Origin: Pontibacter pamirensis | GTDB lineage: Bacteria; Bacteroidota; Bacteroidia; Cytophagales; Hymenobacteraceae | Length of the DNA stretch: 52,212 nt | Reading direction: 5' to 3' | Assembly: GCF_010015475.1 (NCBI RefSeq) | Contig: NZ_SSNI01000041.1 | Span: forward strand, 1 to 52,212 | Part shown: positions 1-8,502 of the stretch, piece after piece | How the letters are laid out: each line of letters begins with the position of its first letter | Numbering within the stretch: position 1 is the stretch's first letter | Notes under the pieces: generated by a model | Seen by the model: only the letters and a program-made list of their open reading frames with translations | Database searches by the model: none | Told to the model about the DNA's origin: nothing | Translations under genes and position numbers: made by a program

Positions 1-156
1 AATGCAGGCGTCACCTTTATCGATATAACTCCTTTAACAAGAGAAGCAGCCTCTGACCCTTCCTACGTAGCCGGCGACGGCCTGCACTACTCCGGAACAA
101 TGCACCGGGAGTGGGCGCTGCTGACCCTCCCTAAAGCAAAAGACATACTGAAGTAG
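1..156 (+). CDS. SGNH/GDSL-family hydrolase, C-terminal fragment (cut by window start)
   Basis: The reading frame is open from base 1 to a TAG at 154-156 and gives 51 residues. The fragment contains DGLHYSG followed by HREWA. This fits block V of SGNH/GDSL esterases, where the Asp and His of the catalytic triad lie in a D-x-x-H motif close to the C-terminus. The nucleophile Ser block and the signal peptide would lie outside the window. Substrate is unknown; family members deacylate lipids or polysaccharides. The call rests on one motif and its distance from the stop codon. Confidence 0.6.
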   Translation, partial: NAGVTFIDITPLTREAASDPSYVAGDGLHYSGTMHREWALLTLPKAKDILK

Positions 157-332
157 GGTTGCCAGGTTAGCGATAACTAGGAACAAGGTTGTGGCTCGTT
201 GATACCGCAGCAGAGGGAGCAGGTATAACTGCTGGTAAAGGTAGCAGGGCAAACCATCAGGCAGCTATAAGCCTTAAACTAACGTGAACTCGGGAATTAA
301 CCCGCTTCAAATCAGGTGATTGTGCAACAAAA

Positions 333-388
333 AAGGCTAAGGATTAGGTAGAAATATTGCCTGATGTTTCACCTAAATCCTTAGCCTT
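333..388 (+). promoter_or_regulatory. Stem-loop ending at the IS982 transposase start
   Basis: AAGGCTAAGGATTAGGT (333-349) pairs with the sequence at 371-388, leaving one bulged base and a loop of about 21 nt. The right arm ends one base before the ATG at 389. The hairpin would occlude ribosome access in read-through transcripts, a known way for insertion sequences to limit transposase made from outside promoters. The structure is seen; its role is inferred. Confidence 0.5.
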
Positions 389-1294
389 ATGCACTTTATC
401 ATAGATACTACCAAAGTAGTTGAAGTGTTCTGCTTCATCGACGATTTCTGTAAAGAGGTTAAAGAATATTTCACTTCCCATCCCCTGCCCAAAGGACTGG
501 TAGAAAAGCACCCCGCCGGCCGAAAGCCCTCCCTTTCTGAGAGCGAGGTGCTCACCATCCTGACCCTCTACCACCTCTCTGACTTCAAGTGCTTCGGGTA
601 CTACTATGAGCGCCTGGTGCTCGGGGAGCTCAAAAGCTTCTTCCCCAAGGCTGTTTCTTACACGCAGTTTCTCTCCCTCTCCCGCCAGGCCTGCTTCCAC
701 GCCTTTCTGCTGGCCCAGTGCCGGGCCAGCCTCTCTGAGAAAACCAGTCACTACTACATCGACTCTAAGAAGCTGCCCGTTTGCCACAACCTCCGCATTC
801 ACCAACACAGTGTCTTCGAAGGCATCGCCGCCAGGGGAAAAGGCTCCACCGGCTGGTTCTACGGCCTCAAGCTGCACCTAATCATCAATCAGCACGGGCA
901 GCTGGCCCGCTTCCTCCTCACCCTGGCCAACGTGGCAGACAACAACCACTAGGTGCTCGGGCAACTGCTCCAGGGGCTAAAGGGCAAGTGCTACGGGGAC
1001 AGAGGCTACCTCTCCTCCCTGCTGGAAGAGCTGCTGGAGAAGGGCCTGCACCTGGTGGCCAGGATAAGAAGGAACATGAAGCACATGCTCCTAACGCTCT
1101 CAGACAAGCTCAACCTGAGGAAGAGAGGGGGCATAGAGGCTGTAAACGACATCCTCATGACTGTGTGCGACATCGACCACACCCGCCACCGAAATCCCCT
1201 CAACGCCCTGGTCCATATCCTCTCAGGCCTGACAGCCTATACCTTTCTCGACCACCAAAACACAAGGTTTAGACCCTCCAGAACAGTAGCTTAA
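389..1294 (+). pseudogene. IS982-family transposase with in-frame amber codon
   Basis: The frame encodes an IS982-type DDE transposase of about 301 residues. The N-terminal half includes the catalytic stretch YIDSKKLPVC (about residues 124-133) and a Gly-rich GSTGWFYGLKLH segment. The C-terminal half includes YGDRGYLS and RRNMKH. A single TAG at 950-952 separates the halves, which are otherwise in the same frame with no indel. A one-base change from a sense codon such as AAG or CAG would explain it. The gene is probably inactive unless the stop is read through. Confidence 0.85.
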
Positions 1295-1414
1295 TTCCCG
1301 AGTTCACGTTAGCATTAAACAAACAAGTAAAACAAAGGCTGTACTGAGTAGATATACGCCTATCCATTCTAAAAGTAAAGCCGTACAAGAATAACTTGGG
1401 AAAAGCTGCTGACG

Positions 1415-1663
1415 ATGACCCTGAAGTATTTTAACCACAACCCTCTGGAGGAAAAGATTCACCTTGTGCAGCTGCACGGCCAGCTACTGGTCACCCGCGA
1501 GAAGGAGTTATTCATCGTTGCGCTCTACCACATGGGGGAGTTCTTCGCCGAGGTGTGGCACTCGCGCGTAACCTTCAAGGTTGCTCTAGCCTTTGGTTTT
1601 AATGAAGGGGCTTTCCTGGAGCCTTACCTGGAGAGGATTGGCCTCTCAGAGCTGAAGGAATAG
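1415..1663 (+). CDS. Orphan small-protein family, copy 1 (82 aa)
   Basis: A small unrecognised protein with no signal peptide or membrane segment. It aligns with the products at 4125-4370 and 19791-20036 along its whole length: a central [AV]LYHMG-x-FF-x-EVW core (about residues 39-50), then a VxxxxGF segment and a C-terminal LEPYLERIGLSEL motif. Three full copies and one remnant (12514-12582) in 20 kb point to an expanded lineage-specific family. The spread of invariant aromatic and acidic positions argues for a folded protein, but no function can be assigned. Confidence 0.6.
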   Translation: MTLKYFNHNPLEEKIHLVQLHGQLLVTREKELFIVALYHMGEFFAEVWHSRVTFKVALAFGFNEGAFLEPYLERIGLSELKE

Positions 1664-1752
1664 GGAAATTCAATGAGAGGAGTCTTTCTCTTAATCCTTA
1701 TCAGAAAAACTGCTGTTCCTAGTTATACGCCTACCTCCCTGTAGCAACGTTC

Positions 1753-2577
1753 TTAACCAAAGGCAACGTCCAGCACCATCATCAGCACAAAGCCGCCTAT
1801 CAGCCCCAGCACGGCTACGTCGGTGTTCTTGTCGCGCTGGGTTTCCGGTATCACCTCCTCCACTACCACAAATATCATGGCCCCCGCCGCAAAGGCCAGG
1901 GCATAAGGCAGGATGGGTTGCATGGTGACTACGGCAGCGGCTCCCACTACACCGGCAACAGGTTCCACCACGGCTGAAAGCTGGCCGTACCCGAAGCTCT
2001 TCATTCGGCTGACACCCTGCCTGCGCAAGGGCATCGCCACGGCAAAGCCCTCGGGGAAGTTCTGCAGGCCGATACCCATGGCCAGGGCGATGGCAGAGGC
2101 GTACGTCACCCCATCCAGGCCAATGTGAGCTGCGCCGAACAGCACGCCCACCGCCAGCCCTTCCGGAATGTTATGCAGGGTGATAGCCAGGATAAGCAGC
2201 GTTGTCCGGTGCCACTGTGTTTTGATTCCCTCCGTCTCGTCTTCCCTGAAGTTGATGTGCAGGTGCGGGGCCAGCTTATCCAGTGCGAAAATGAAAAGGG
2301 CACCCGCCAGAAAGCCTACGGCTGCCGGCATCCAGCCAAAGCCGGGGTACTCTTTCTCCGCTAAATCAATAGATGGGGCCAGCAGCGACCAGAAACTGGC
2401 CGCCAGCATCACACCTCCTGTAAAGCCCAGCATCACATCGTGCCACGCCCTGCTCGTGGAGCGGAACAAAAAGACCATGGAGGCGCCAAGAAGGGTCAAA
2501 AACCAGGTGAACAAGGTGGCCAGAAGAGCGGCATATACAGGGCCCAGCTCTCTTAAGTAACTCTCAATACTTTCCAT
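1753..2577 (-). CDS. ZIP-family divalent metal transporter (ZupT/GufA-like)
   Basis: A 274-residue polytopic membrane protein of the ZIP family, which imports Zn2+ and other divalent metals. Signature motifs are HNIPEGLAVG in the fourth helix and NFPEGFAVAMPLR in the fifth, which supply the His, Asn, Pro and Glu residues of the binuclear metal site. EEVIPE follows near the C-terminus. ATG at 2577 (MESIESYLRE) is preferred to a TTG ten codons upstream because it starts directly before the first helix. The gene is monocistronic, with no Zur-type operator that I can recognise. Confidence 0.9.
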   Translation of the reverse strand: MESIESYLRELGPVYAALLATLFTWFLTLLGASMVFLFRSTSRAWHDVMLGFTGGVMLAASFWSLLAPSIDLAEKEYPGFGWMPAAVGFLAGALFIFALDKLAPHLHINFREDETEGIKTQWHRTTLLILAITLHNIPEGLAVGVLFGAAHIGLDGVTYASAIALAMGIGLQNFPEGFAVAMPLRRQGVSRMKSFGYGQLSAVVEPVAGVVGAAAVVTMQPILPYALAFAAGAMIFVVVEEVIPETQRDKNTDVAVLGLIGGFVLMMVLDVAFG

Positions 2578-2690
2578 TCCGTCGCTTAGAAATATGCTCC
2601 AGCCCAAGCTGAAGGAAAAGAGTCAGGGCAGGTTTCTCCGGCCCGTTTGCTTTGCTGCTAGACACCGTGCCATACGTGCCGTGATGCCTA

Positions 2691-2743
2691 AAGTTCCTGG
2701 CGCTGCAGTATAGGTGGCACCTGTACTGCAGCGCCAGGAACTT
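2691..2743. repeat. Perfect 20-bp inverted repeat, 13-nt loop
   Basis: The arm at 2691-2710 is exactly reverse-complementary to 2724-2743, with the loop at 2711-2723. On the plus strand it is followed by CCTTTTT, so it can act as an intrinsic terminator for plus-strand transcripts. It also lies about 115 bases upstream of the ZIP start on the other strand. No plus-strand gene ends just before it, so a relic of a mobile-element end is an alternative. Confidence 0.6.
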
Positions 2744-2779
2744 CCTTTTTGACACGCTGTCCCGGAAAGGCCGTTGTTT

Positions 2780-2860
2780 TTAGGGCGGGTCAAAAGTCAC
2801 GCCCTTGTGTAGCATTGCTTCTTTCAGCAGCTGCTCTTTGTTGTAGTTGTACCCTTCCAT
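2780..2860 (-). pseudogene. C-terminal fragment of an unidentified protein
   Basis: A 26-residue open tail (starting MEGYNYNKEQLLKEAM and ending KGVTFDPP) has the look of a real protein terminus, but no start region, ribosome site or upstream frame supports it. A TAA in the same frame lies about ten codons upstream. It sits in a stretch full of other remnants. I do not recognise the family. Confidence 0.2.
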
Positions 2861-3494
2861 GTTTACCTGCAGAGCATATGCCCCTTATTCTCCTAGCCAG
2901 TGTATTTTCGGCACACCAAATATACACGGGATGCACTGCGCCATAAGCCTATGGCACTCTCTTTTTTGGCTGAGTTGGCTGAAGCTTTGTGGGACAGAGG
3001 ACAAGTGCCTTCACCCACTTCAACAGCTTCTTCTGCTCACGTAGAGGTGCCTCCTTGGAGCATGTTGAGCTCTTACTATTGAGCCAGTGATGCTGTCACG
3101 GTTCCATATGTCTGTCGCTGTCCAAGAAGACATTGGAATAGTGAGATGTAAGGCAGGGGTTAAATCTAAGGGCTCTATAGGTTGTACTTTTTGCCACATG
3201 CTATAAAGTTTCTCGATTCAGCTGTACTCTAACCACGGTCAACTCAAGCTCAGCCAAGGTGAAGCCACGGTGGAACCACTTTAGGATGGTGATGAAGGTC
3301 CTGTGATGCGCAAGATCTCCCGTAATTCAGCCCTTTTAATAACCTGTAAAGCAGCTTTGTAGAGCAAAAACAGGCGTTTTTGCAGGTCTCTTAGCAGGAA
3401 CAGGTGCTTTCTCCCTACTTCAACCGCATTTTGGACGCACTTTCAACGCCTTTTAGGGTGTAAAGCAGCAATACAGAACTCGCTCCCTTGCCTG
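2861..3494. other. Spacer with no recognisable gene
   Basis: All frames are short and show no motif, signal peptide or ribosome site. Flanked on both sides by gene remnants, it is probably decayed mobile or accessory DNA. Confidence 0.4.
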
Positions 3495-3553
3495 GTGCCT
3501 TAGATGTAGCGGTAAAAGATGGTCTTGTGTATGCCCATTGCGAAAACGTACCG
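3495..3553 (-). pseudogene. Resolvase/invertase C-terminal HTH remnant 1
   Basis: Read on the minus strand, the segment gives MGIHKTIFYRYI and a stop. This matches the recognition helix of the Hin/resolvase HTH, which is better preserved at 4367-4483 as LGIGRTTCYRYI. Upstream frame is lost. It is the more decayed of two resolvase tails on this side of the window. Confidence 0.45.
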
Positions 3554-3554
3554 T

Positions 3555-3980
3555 GAATTGGGGCTTCTTAGGGTGTATCTGTAAGGTAGTATCTAAGAAG
3601 GATGTCTCTCTCTTGTAAGCTACCTGGTGTGCACTTTTTGTGGCAGTTTTTGTGGCACCTCTGTGGGACAAAAACTACTGGATTTTCTCCATGGTTTCAC
3701 CATTCGATTGTGCTTCCAGACAGAGTAAAATAGGCCTTGTGGTGCAGTAAAAGGCTATAAATTAGGTGCAAACTTGTGTATAGGTCCGCTGAATCATGCT
3801 TCGCCGCAGGGACAAGCGAAAATCTTGTGTAGCACTTTGTGTAGCACTTTCAAACTGTCCGGGTGCAGCCTGAAGGTGTCTGCTCCTGGCCCGGCAAAAG
3901 AAAAGGCAGCCATCAGCTACCCCCTCATCCTGACATTACAAAATGGATAAAGCTCTTTTCAGAGTTAAAAGCAGGACAAA
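3555..3980. repeat. Decayed duplicated block, copy 1 (pairs with 14206-14620)
   Basis: About 425 bases with an alignable copy at 14206-14620 in the same orientation. Shared landmarks in order are a tggtgtgcactttttgt segment, gtgggacaaaaactac, gtgcagtaaaaggctataaa, gcaaacttgtgtataggtcc and cggcaaaagaaaa. Copies differ by many substitutions and small indels. No frame is open in both, so the ancestral content is unclear; it may be the end of a mobile element. Confidence 0.6.
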
Positions 3981-4124
3981 AATGCAGCCATATTAATTCC
4001 GGCATGGCAGAATAATGCCGCTGCTCTCCGGCCACTGCGCCAATCTTCTGTAATGGTAGAGTCTCTGTAGCCTCGAGGGCACCTTAGCGTCTGTACCTCC
4101 AGAGGTCGCACGCGTATAGCCCTT

Positions 4125-4370
4125 GTGATGAATCTGCAAGAATTTGACAACCTGCCCCAGGACCACAAAGTCGCAGTCATTTGCAGGCAGGCTACCTTCC
4201 TGGGGACCTGCAAAGAGGCAGAGCACGTCCTGGCGCTCTACCACATGAACAGCTTCTTCATCGAGGTGCGCTATAGTTCTGCACTCAATGAGATTGTGCA
4301 GGTGCAAGGCTTCACCAGTAAAATGCTGCTGGAGCCCTACCTGGATACAATCGAGCTACCGCGGCTCTAG
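4125..4370 (+). CDS. Orphan small-protein family, copy 2 (81 aa)
   Basis: Paralogue of the gene at 1415. It keeps VLALYHMNSFFIEVRY in the middle and GFTSKMLLEPYLDTIEL near the end. Two Met codons stand in tandem at the start (MMNLQEFDN), as in the copy at 19791-20036, which supports this start. Its stop codon overlaps the stop of a convergent resolvase remnant within a CTAG. The frame is intact although its surroundings are decayed, which suggests selection or recent arrival. Function unknown. Confidence 0.6.
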   Translation: MMNLQEFDNLPQDHKVAVICRQATFLGTCKEAEHVLALYHMNSFFIEVRYSSALNEIVQVQGFTSKMLLEPYLDTIELPRL

Positions 4371-4483
4371 CTCCCCGTTTCGCGTGCGCTTTGGATATAG
4401 CGGTAGCAGGTGGTCCTGCCGATGCCCAGTATCTTGGCTATCTCCTCCACGGTCTTCGTTCCGGAGGCGGAGAAGGTGCAGCA
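4367..4483 (-). pseudogene. Serine-recombinase (resolvase/invertase) C-terminal HTH remnant 2
   Basis: The minus strand reads KTVEEIAKILGIGRTTCYRYI followed by about nine residues and a TAG. This is the helix-turn-helix that ends Hin/gamma-delta type serine recombinases. The catalytic domain with its Ser nucleophile is missing: no frame continues upstream past about 4483. The tail converges on the small gene at 4125, and a decayed version of the same pair lies at 19683-20036. Confidence 0.65.
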
Positions 4484-4785
4484 TACTAACTCACCCAAAA
4501 TAGCTGTATGCCCGTCCCGCAAAACGTGCGAATTTTGACATGAAAAATAGGTGTGGAAAATGTACTGCTGAAAATAGCTTATCGGCTACCGCATAGCGTG
4601 TTTTATGTTCACCAAGAACGTCTGTTAAACAACACTATGCATTTCTTCGTTTTGGACAAAGCATACATGCTACTTATGAGTCATGAAGGCATGTTAAGGG
4701 GAGACAGAGGTAACTGCTGACGATTGCCAATGTAGAATTAACATATCTCTATTGATTCTTGCCTTTCAGATTGTGGGCACTTATG
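4484..4785. other. AT-rich spacer without a recognisable gene
   Basis: About 300 bases between the resolvase remnant and the end of the phosphoribosyltransferase-HAD gene. I see no ORF with a motif and no strong hairpin. Confidence 0.4.
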
Positions 4786-5721
4786 CTATTTGCCTGCTGG
4801 TGAAGCTTTTTTTACTAAATCAATAACCTTCTGCAAAACCTGCCTTACTCTTCCGCGGGTGCCAATAAGCATGTTAGGATAAATCATTTTTCGGGCGTCT
4901 ACACAGTATACAGACTTACCGGCAATGTTGGCAATTTGCTGAGCCTGCCAAATCGAGCTCTCAATAAAAAGCCAGCTGTCATACTTCAGGTAAACAGAAG
5001 CCTTAAACCCGCCATAGTTATTGGCTTTCTGCCTGGCCTCCTTTGTTGGTAGGTCAAGCATCACCAGCTTGTTGTATTTTATGTCATGCTTCGCCAGCCA
5101 CGCTTCAGTTTGTGGCCGGTAACGCTCCAGGCGATTTGTAACAATAACACCGATTGTTCTGCTCGGGCGGAAGAAAGGATCTACATTGGCCAGGAAATGC
5201 TCGTAGTTAGGTCCATCATCATTCTCTTCTTCAGTCGGGTCTTTACACAGCACCCCGTCAATATCGACGCAGCAATTTTCCAGTAGGTCGTGGTGCATCA
5301 TGTTCCATTCGAAAATCCGGGGGCCTGGACAGACATCGAAGTGTATGTCTATTTTACTGATACTTTCAGGTGCTGCAAAAATTGCTGCGTAGGTGATTTT
5401 CTTGTCGGGGTAAAGGCCATGCAGCTTTTCCTTTACCTCTTTGATTGATTTTCCCGACCAAACGCTGTCTTCTAGGATGAGTATCTCCTTATAGTCTTCA
5501 AAAGGCTTCAGATAGCTTTTCATTCTGCTTCCGGACTGCAGAATCCTCCCTTCGATAAAACCTTCAACATCTGCGAAGGGAAGGTTAAGGTGGAGGGCCA
5601 ACAAATTGGCGGCAAGCAATCCGCTTCTGGGCATTCCCACAATAAGATCTGTGCCTAAAGGCACTTTAGAAAGATTTGAAGCTATGCACTGATTTAAATC
5701 CTCAATTGACCTGTAGTTCAT
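4786..5721 (-). CDS. Phosphoribosyltransferase-HAD phosphatase fusion protein
   Basis: A 311-residue soluble two-domain protein. Residues about 1-130 form a type I phosphoribosyltransferase fold; ILILEDSVWSGKSI (about 80-93) is a variant PRPP loop, and GMPRSGLLAA (29-38) lies where these enzymes bind pyrophosphate. Residues about 145-310 resemble a HAD domain, with DIDG at 153-156 (the DxD nucleophile motif) and VIVTNR at 192-197 (motif II). Family members transfer or hydrolyse phosphoribosyl groups. Its neighbour upstream is a UbiA prenyltransferase, so a role in supplying or processing a phosphoribosyl donor for a lipid-linked sugar is plausible. The substrate is not shown by the sequence. 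Confidence 0.65.
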   Translation of the reverse strand: MNYRSIEDLNQCIASNLSKVPLGTDLIVGMPRSGLLAANLLALHLNLPFADVEGFIEGRILQSGSRMKSYLKPFEDYKEILILEDSVWSGKSIKEVKEKLHGLYPDKKITYAAIFAAPESISKIDIHFDVCPGPRIFEWNMMHHDLLENCCVDIDGVLCKDPTEEENDDGPNYEHFLANVDPFFRPSRTIGVIVTNRLERYRPQTEAWLAKHDIKYNKLVMLDLPTKEARQKANNYGGFKASVYLKYDSWLFIESSIWQAQQIANIAGKSVYCVDARKMIYPNMLIGTRGRVRQVLQKVIDLVKKASPAGK

Positions 5722-6148
5722 TTTTTCGTTTGCTGTAAATCCGATACTACAATTTAGCGCTGCGGCTAAGCAAAAAGAGCCGATGCCTGATGTGTAGGCT
5801 TGCTTGCCTGTTGGAGTAGAATCGTTAAAGTAATATATAGTGTTTAATATTCATTGTTTTTGTTCCAGCAGCGTCAATAATGGTAAAAAGCCGTTGCTAA
5901 AGCCAGCTTTTTTCATAGCTCAATCTGTAATTACCGTAGCTTATACTTATTTAATGGAAATGGGTTTTTAATACTGGATTAATATATAAAGATGTAGAAA
6001 GATCCTCTTGAGCGATTTTTTTGGGCCATGTAAGACCGTAAAAGCGCTCTGTTTGGCTGTTGTCAATTGCGAAATGCAAAGGTCGAGCTGAGGCAAAACG
6101 CCATTCCGACACATTCACTCCACAGCATACCCACCTGGCAAGGCTACC
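5722..6148. other. Spacer upstream of the phosphoribosyltransferase-HAD gene
   Basis: 427 bases, AT-rich between about 5800 and 5990, where a promoter for the minus-strand gene at 5721 is expected. No exact TAnnTTTG element, hairpin or coding frame stands out. Confidence 0.4.
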
Positions 6149-7177
6149 TTATTGGAAAGATTGCTTAAGGAACCAGTTCAGGCTCGGTATGTTGCTATAA
6201 AGCAGGGTCATCAGCAGGATGATAAAAGCGACTACGTAGAGCATAAATTTTTTCTCTCTGTAGAGCCCCTCAGGTCCTTGTACCACAGAGTTCTTCCGGA
6301 GGCCCAGCTTTAGATACCAGGCAAACAGCAAAGCGAAGAAAGGGAAGCTTATCAATAGCTCTATCTTGTTCTTTATCAGGAAAATACCCAGGAAGAAAGC
6401 AGCAGTAAGCGCATAGAAAAACATGGAAATCAAGAGGTTCTCCTCTGTGTACCTCTTAAAGGACTTTCGGTAAAGGCCTGCCAACGCAGCGTTGTTGATG
6501 AACCGATACTCAGCAAAACGCTTGGTAGCCATCAAAAAAGCGCCTCCCATCCAGTAGGCCAGGATAATACTGGTTGGTGGAATAAAGGCCCAGGCAGGGT
6601 CTAGTATGCTTTCAGGCAGCAGTGCCGGGGGCACAAAGACAAACCAGCCAAGCGCCAGCCTTATCGGGTTGTTCACAGACTCAGACAGCACATCCAGGTA
6701 TACTCTTTCCTTTGTCCTGAAAGGCCTTACGTTATAGAGAAACCCCATAAAAAGCAGCACGGCCGAGATAAACAGGTACTGCACAGAAATGAGATACGCC
6801 AACAACAGACCCAAGGCAGCCAGGCAGCAGTACTCAGAGTAGACATAGTATGGCTTCAACACCCTGACAACTGCTGTCCGGTTCTTTTTCAGCGGGTGGA
6901 ACTGGTCAAATTCCCTATCGAGGTACTCGTTGATAACATAATTCGCCGACGCTATAAGGCAGGTGCTGGTTATCCCTATAAGGATATTGGTAAGCAGGGC
7001 CATATCAAAAGAAGTACGGTACACCATAAACGCAAAGAGCATACCCGGCAGCATGAAGATGTTCTTGAACCAATGGTCCGGGCGTGTGATGTGCACATAG
7101 TCTTTAAAAGAAGCCCGGGTGCCAGAAGCTTGTTGTCCCGCCACTACCGGGTTAGTAAGAGGGGATATCTGATCCAT
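6149..7177 (-). CDS. UbiA-family prenyltransferase, polyprenyl-phosphate phosphoribosyltransferase-like
   Basis: A 342-residue polytopic protein with about eight to nine helices. The first Asp-rich motif, NEYLDREFD (83-91), follows the NxxxD pattern that binds Mg2+ and diphosphate. The second conserved region, DVLSESVNNPIR (163-174), follows YNVRPFRTKERVYL. Short size and the NYVINEYLD context resemble decaprenyl-phosphate phosphoribosyltransferases, which join PRPP to a polyprenyl phosphate, more than quinone or heme enzymes. Neighbouring genes encode a HAD phosphatase and a phosphoribosyltransferase-HAD fusion, which fits such a pathway. Assignment to UbiA is firm; the substrate is inferred. 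Confidence 0.75.
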   Translation of the reverse strand: MDQISPLTNPVVAGQQASGTRASFKDYVHITRPDHWFKNIFMLPGMLFAFMVYRTSFDMALLTNILIGITSTCLIASANYVINEYLDREFDQFHPLKKNRTAVVRVLKPYYVYSEYCCLAALGLLLAYLISVQYLFISAVLLFMGFLYNVRPFRTKERVYLDVLSESVNNPIRLALGWFVFVPPALLPESILDPAWAFIPPTSIILAYWMGGAFLMATKRFAEYRFINNAALAGLYRKSFKRYTEENLLISMFFYALTAAFFLGIFLIKNKIELLISFPFFALLFAWYLKLGLRKNSVVQGPEGLYREKKFMLYVVAFIILLMTLLYSNIPSLNWFLKQSFQ

Positions 7178-7554
7178 AAATTCAGGGTGAACAGTGTTTT
7201 ATTTTAACAAATGCGTGTCTTGGTCCGAAACCCAAAATGACAGTACAGGACCTTTTTTTTATACATAGAAATAAGCCATTCATCAGAAGCCACAAGCGGG
7301 TTGTACAGCCGATGCAGCAATTAGAGGTGTCGCAAAAGGCTTCCGAAGCTCCCGTTCCTTCCCCGCTTTTCTGCTGACAAGGCAACTACCGGATTCCCCT
7401 TTGTGAAGACGCAGCGCGTTCCTCTCCCTTCCCCTCTTTCATACTTACAGCGGGCACCACCACCCCCCTTTCAAGGCAGACGCTTAGCCCCAGTACTTCT
7501 TCAGGAAGAAGGTGAAAGCAAAACCGTACCTTACTGCAATATTAGAGCCCTTTC
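7178..7554. other. Spacer between UbiA and HAD genes
   Basis: 377 bases on the same strand as both neighbours, so the two genes may have separate promoters. Short frames here show no motif. A run of eight T residues lies at about 7253-7260 without a hairpin. Confidence 0.4.
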
Positions 7555-8280
7555 TTACAAAGCGCTTTTTACTCTTAACCTTGAATTCAAGGCTACTGCC
7601 ATCTTCTGATAGAAATCAAACTTGCCCAGCGGCTTCCTGTCGACTATCAGGTACGGCATGTTGGCCCTGATGGCGCTCTCCCCATCCAATTCCTGCCGGT
7701 CGCCAATAAACAGGCATTCTGATGGATCCACCTGCAGTTTCCCGGTAATGTATAGCAACCCTTTTGGGTCTGGCTTTAGCCGGTCTACCTCCGGGTCGGT
7801 GGAGCTTACAACCAGGTCTGCCTGTAGATTCATTGCCTTCAGCTTGTCGTGCGCCTTATAATCGGAATAGATGGCAATCTTTATATTATGGTTTCGCAGC
7901 GTATCAAAGAGGGTGCTGATGCCTGGATACAAACAGGCCTGCAAATACTGGTTGGGAAAACGGAACATCCAATAGCCCACTACCTGCCTGACTTTATCTA
8001 ACGGATAATTTCCTTTTTGAGCACACCACGCATACTGTCCGTCCTCCAAACTACTACACGCGCTGCCAGATCGCTTCTCCCGCTCAGCCCTGAAGTGATG
8101 CAGTATCAGCACCTCTTTCACACGCCAGGGCCGTAACGCGTAATAAGCGAGTAAGGCACGCAGCATCCTCTTTCTTAGCTTAGGCTGGTGGTAAAGAGTA
8201 CCGTCAACATCAAAAATCACAACTTTGGTTTTATCAGGGATGGTAGGTTCTCCGGTCATGCTAAGAATTTGTAGGCACAT
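7555..8280 (-). CDS. HAD-superfamily hydrolase (subfamily IA phosphatase)
   Basis: A 241-residue soluble phosphatase. All HAD motifs are present: VIFDVDGTLY (about 21-30) with the Asp nucleophile and acid/base Asp, IYSDY (motif II Ser), RLKPDPKG (motif III Lys) and FIGDRQELDG (motif IV). A helical cap lies between motifs I and II. Start ATG at 8280 abuts a GAGGAGGAG stretch; ATG at 8259 is an alternative. Near a UbiA enzyme of phosphoribosyltransferase type it could remove the phosphate from a polyprenyl-phospho-phosphoribose. That link is inference from context. Confidence 0.8.
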   Translation of the reverse strand: MCLQILSMTGEPTIPDKTKVVIFDVDGTLYHQPKLRKRMLRALLAYYALRPWRVKEVLILHHFRAEREKRSGSACSSLEDGQYAWCAQKGNYPLDKVRQVVGYWMFRFPNQYLQACLYPGISTLFDTLRNHNIKIAIYSDYKAHDKLKAMNLQADLVVSSTDPEVDRLKPDPKGLLYITGKLQVDPSECLFIGDRQELDGESAIRANMPYLIVDRKPLGKFDFYQKMAVALNSRLRVKSAL

Positions 8281-8502
8281 CTCCTCCTCAAAAGCTAAAG
8301 GATGAACTAAGTACGGATTAGGTTTAATTTAGCTGTAATTTTTAATAAATTTTAAACATAATGCAATAAATATAGTTTCTCAAAATATAAACAACCTTTT
8401 CAGTATTATTACCGAATTAGTTTGAAGTTTACCCCATTGCAAAATTGGTTTTCAGGCATCTTCTCAATATTTAAAAATGATTGTAAAGCTTTACAGTAGC
8501 TT

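Larger units (their letters stand above)
279..1312 (+). mobile_element. IS982-family insertion sequence
   Basis: Perfect 22-bp terminal inverted repeats lie at 279-300 and 1291-1312 and bound one transposase gene. The right repeat overlaps the transposase stop codon. Flanking sequences (ccttaaa on the left, cattaaa on the right) are similar, but no exact target duplication is visible, so the outer edge is uncertain by a few bases. The element lies just downstream of the SGNH hydrolase gene and breaks no recognisable gene. Confidence 0.85.

Noticed and set aside
950..952. Amber codon as evidence for an alternative genetic code
   Set aside because: Many intact genes here end in TAG (for example 1661-1663 and 24049 is unique within its gene), so TAG is used as a stop; two isolated cases fit ordinary decay.
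271..1320. Exact target duplication of the IS982
   Set aside because: Flanks are similar (ccttaaa and cattaaa) but not identical, so no duplication can be claimed.
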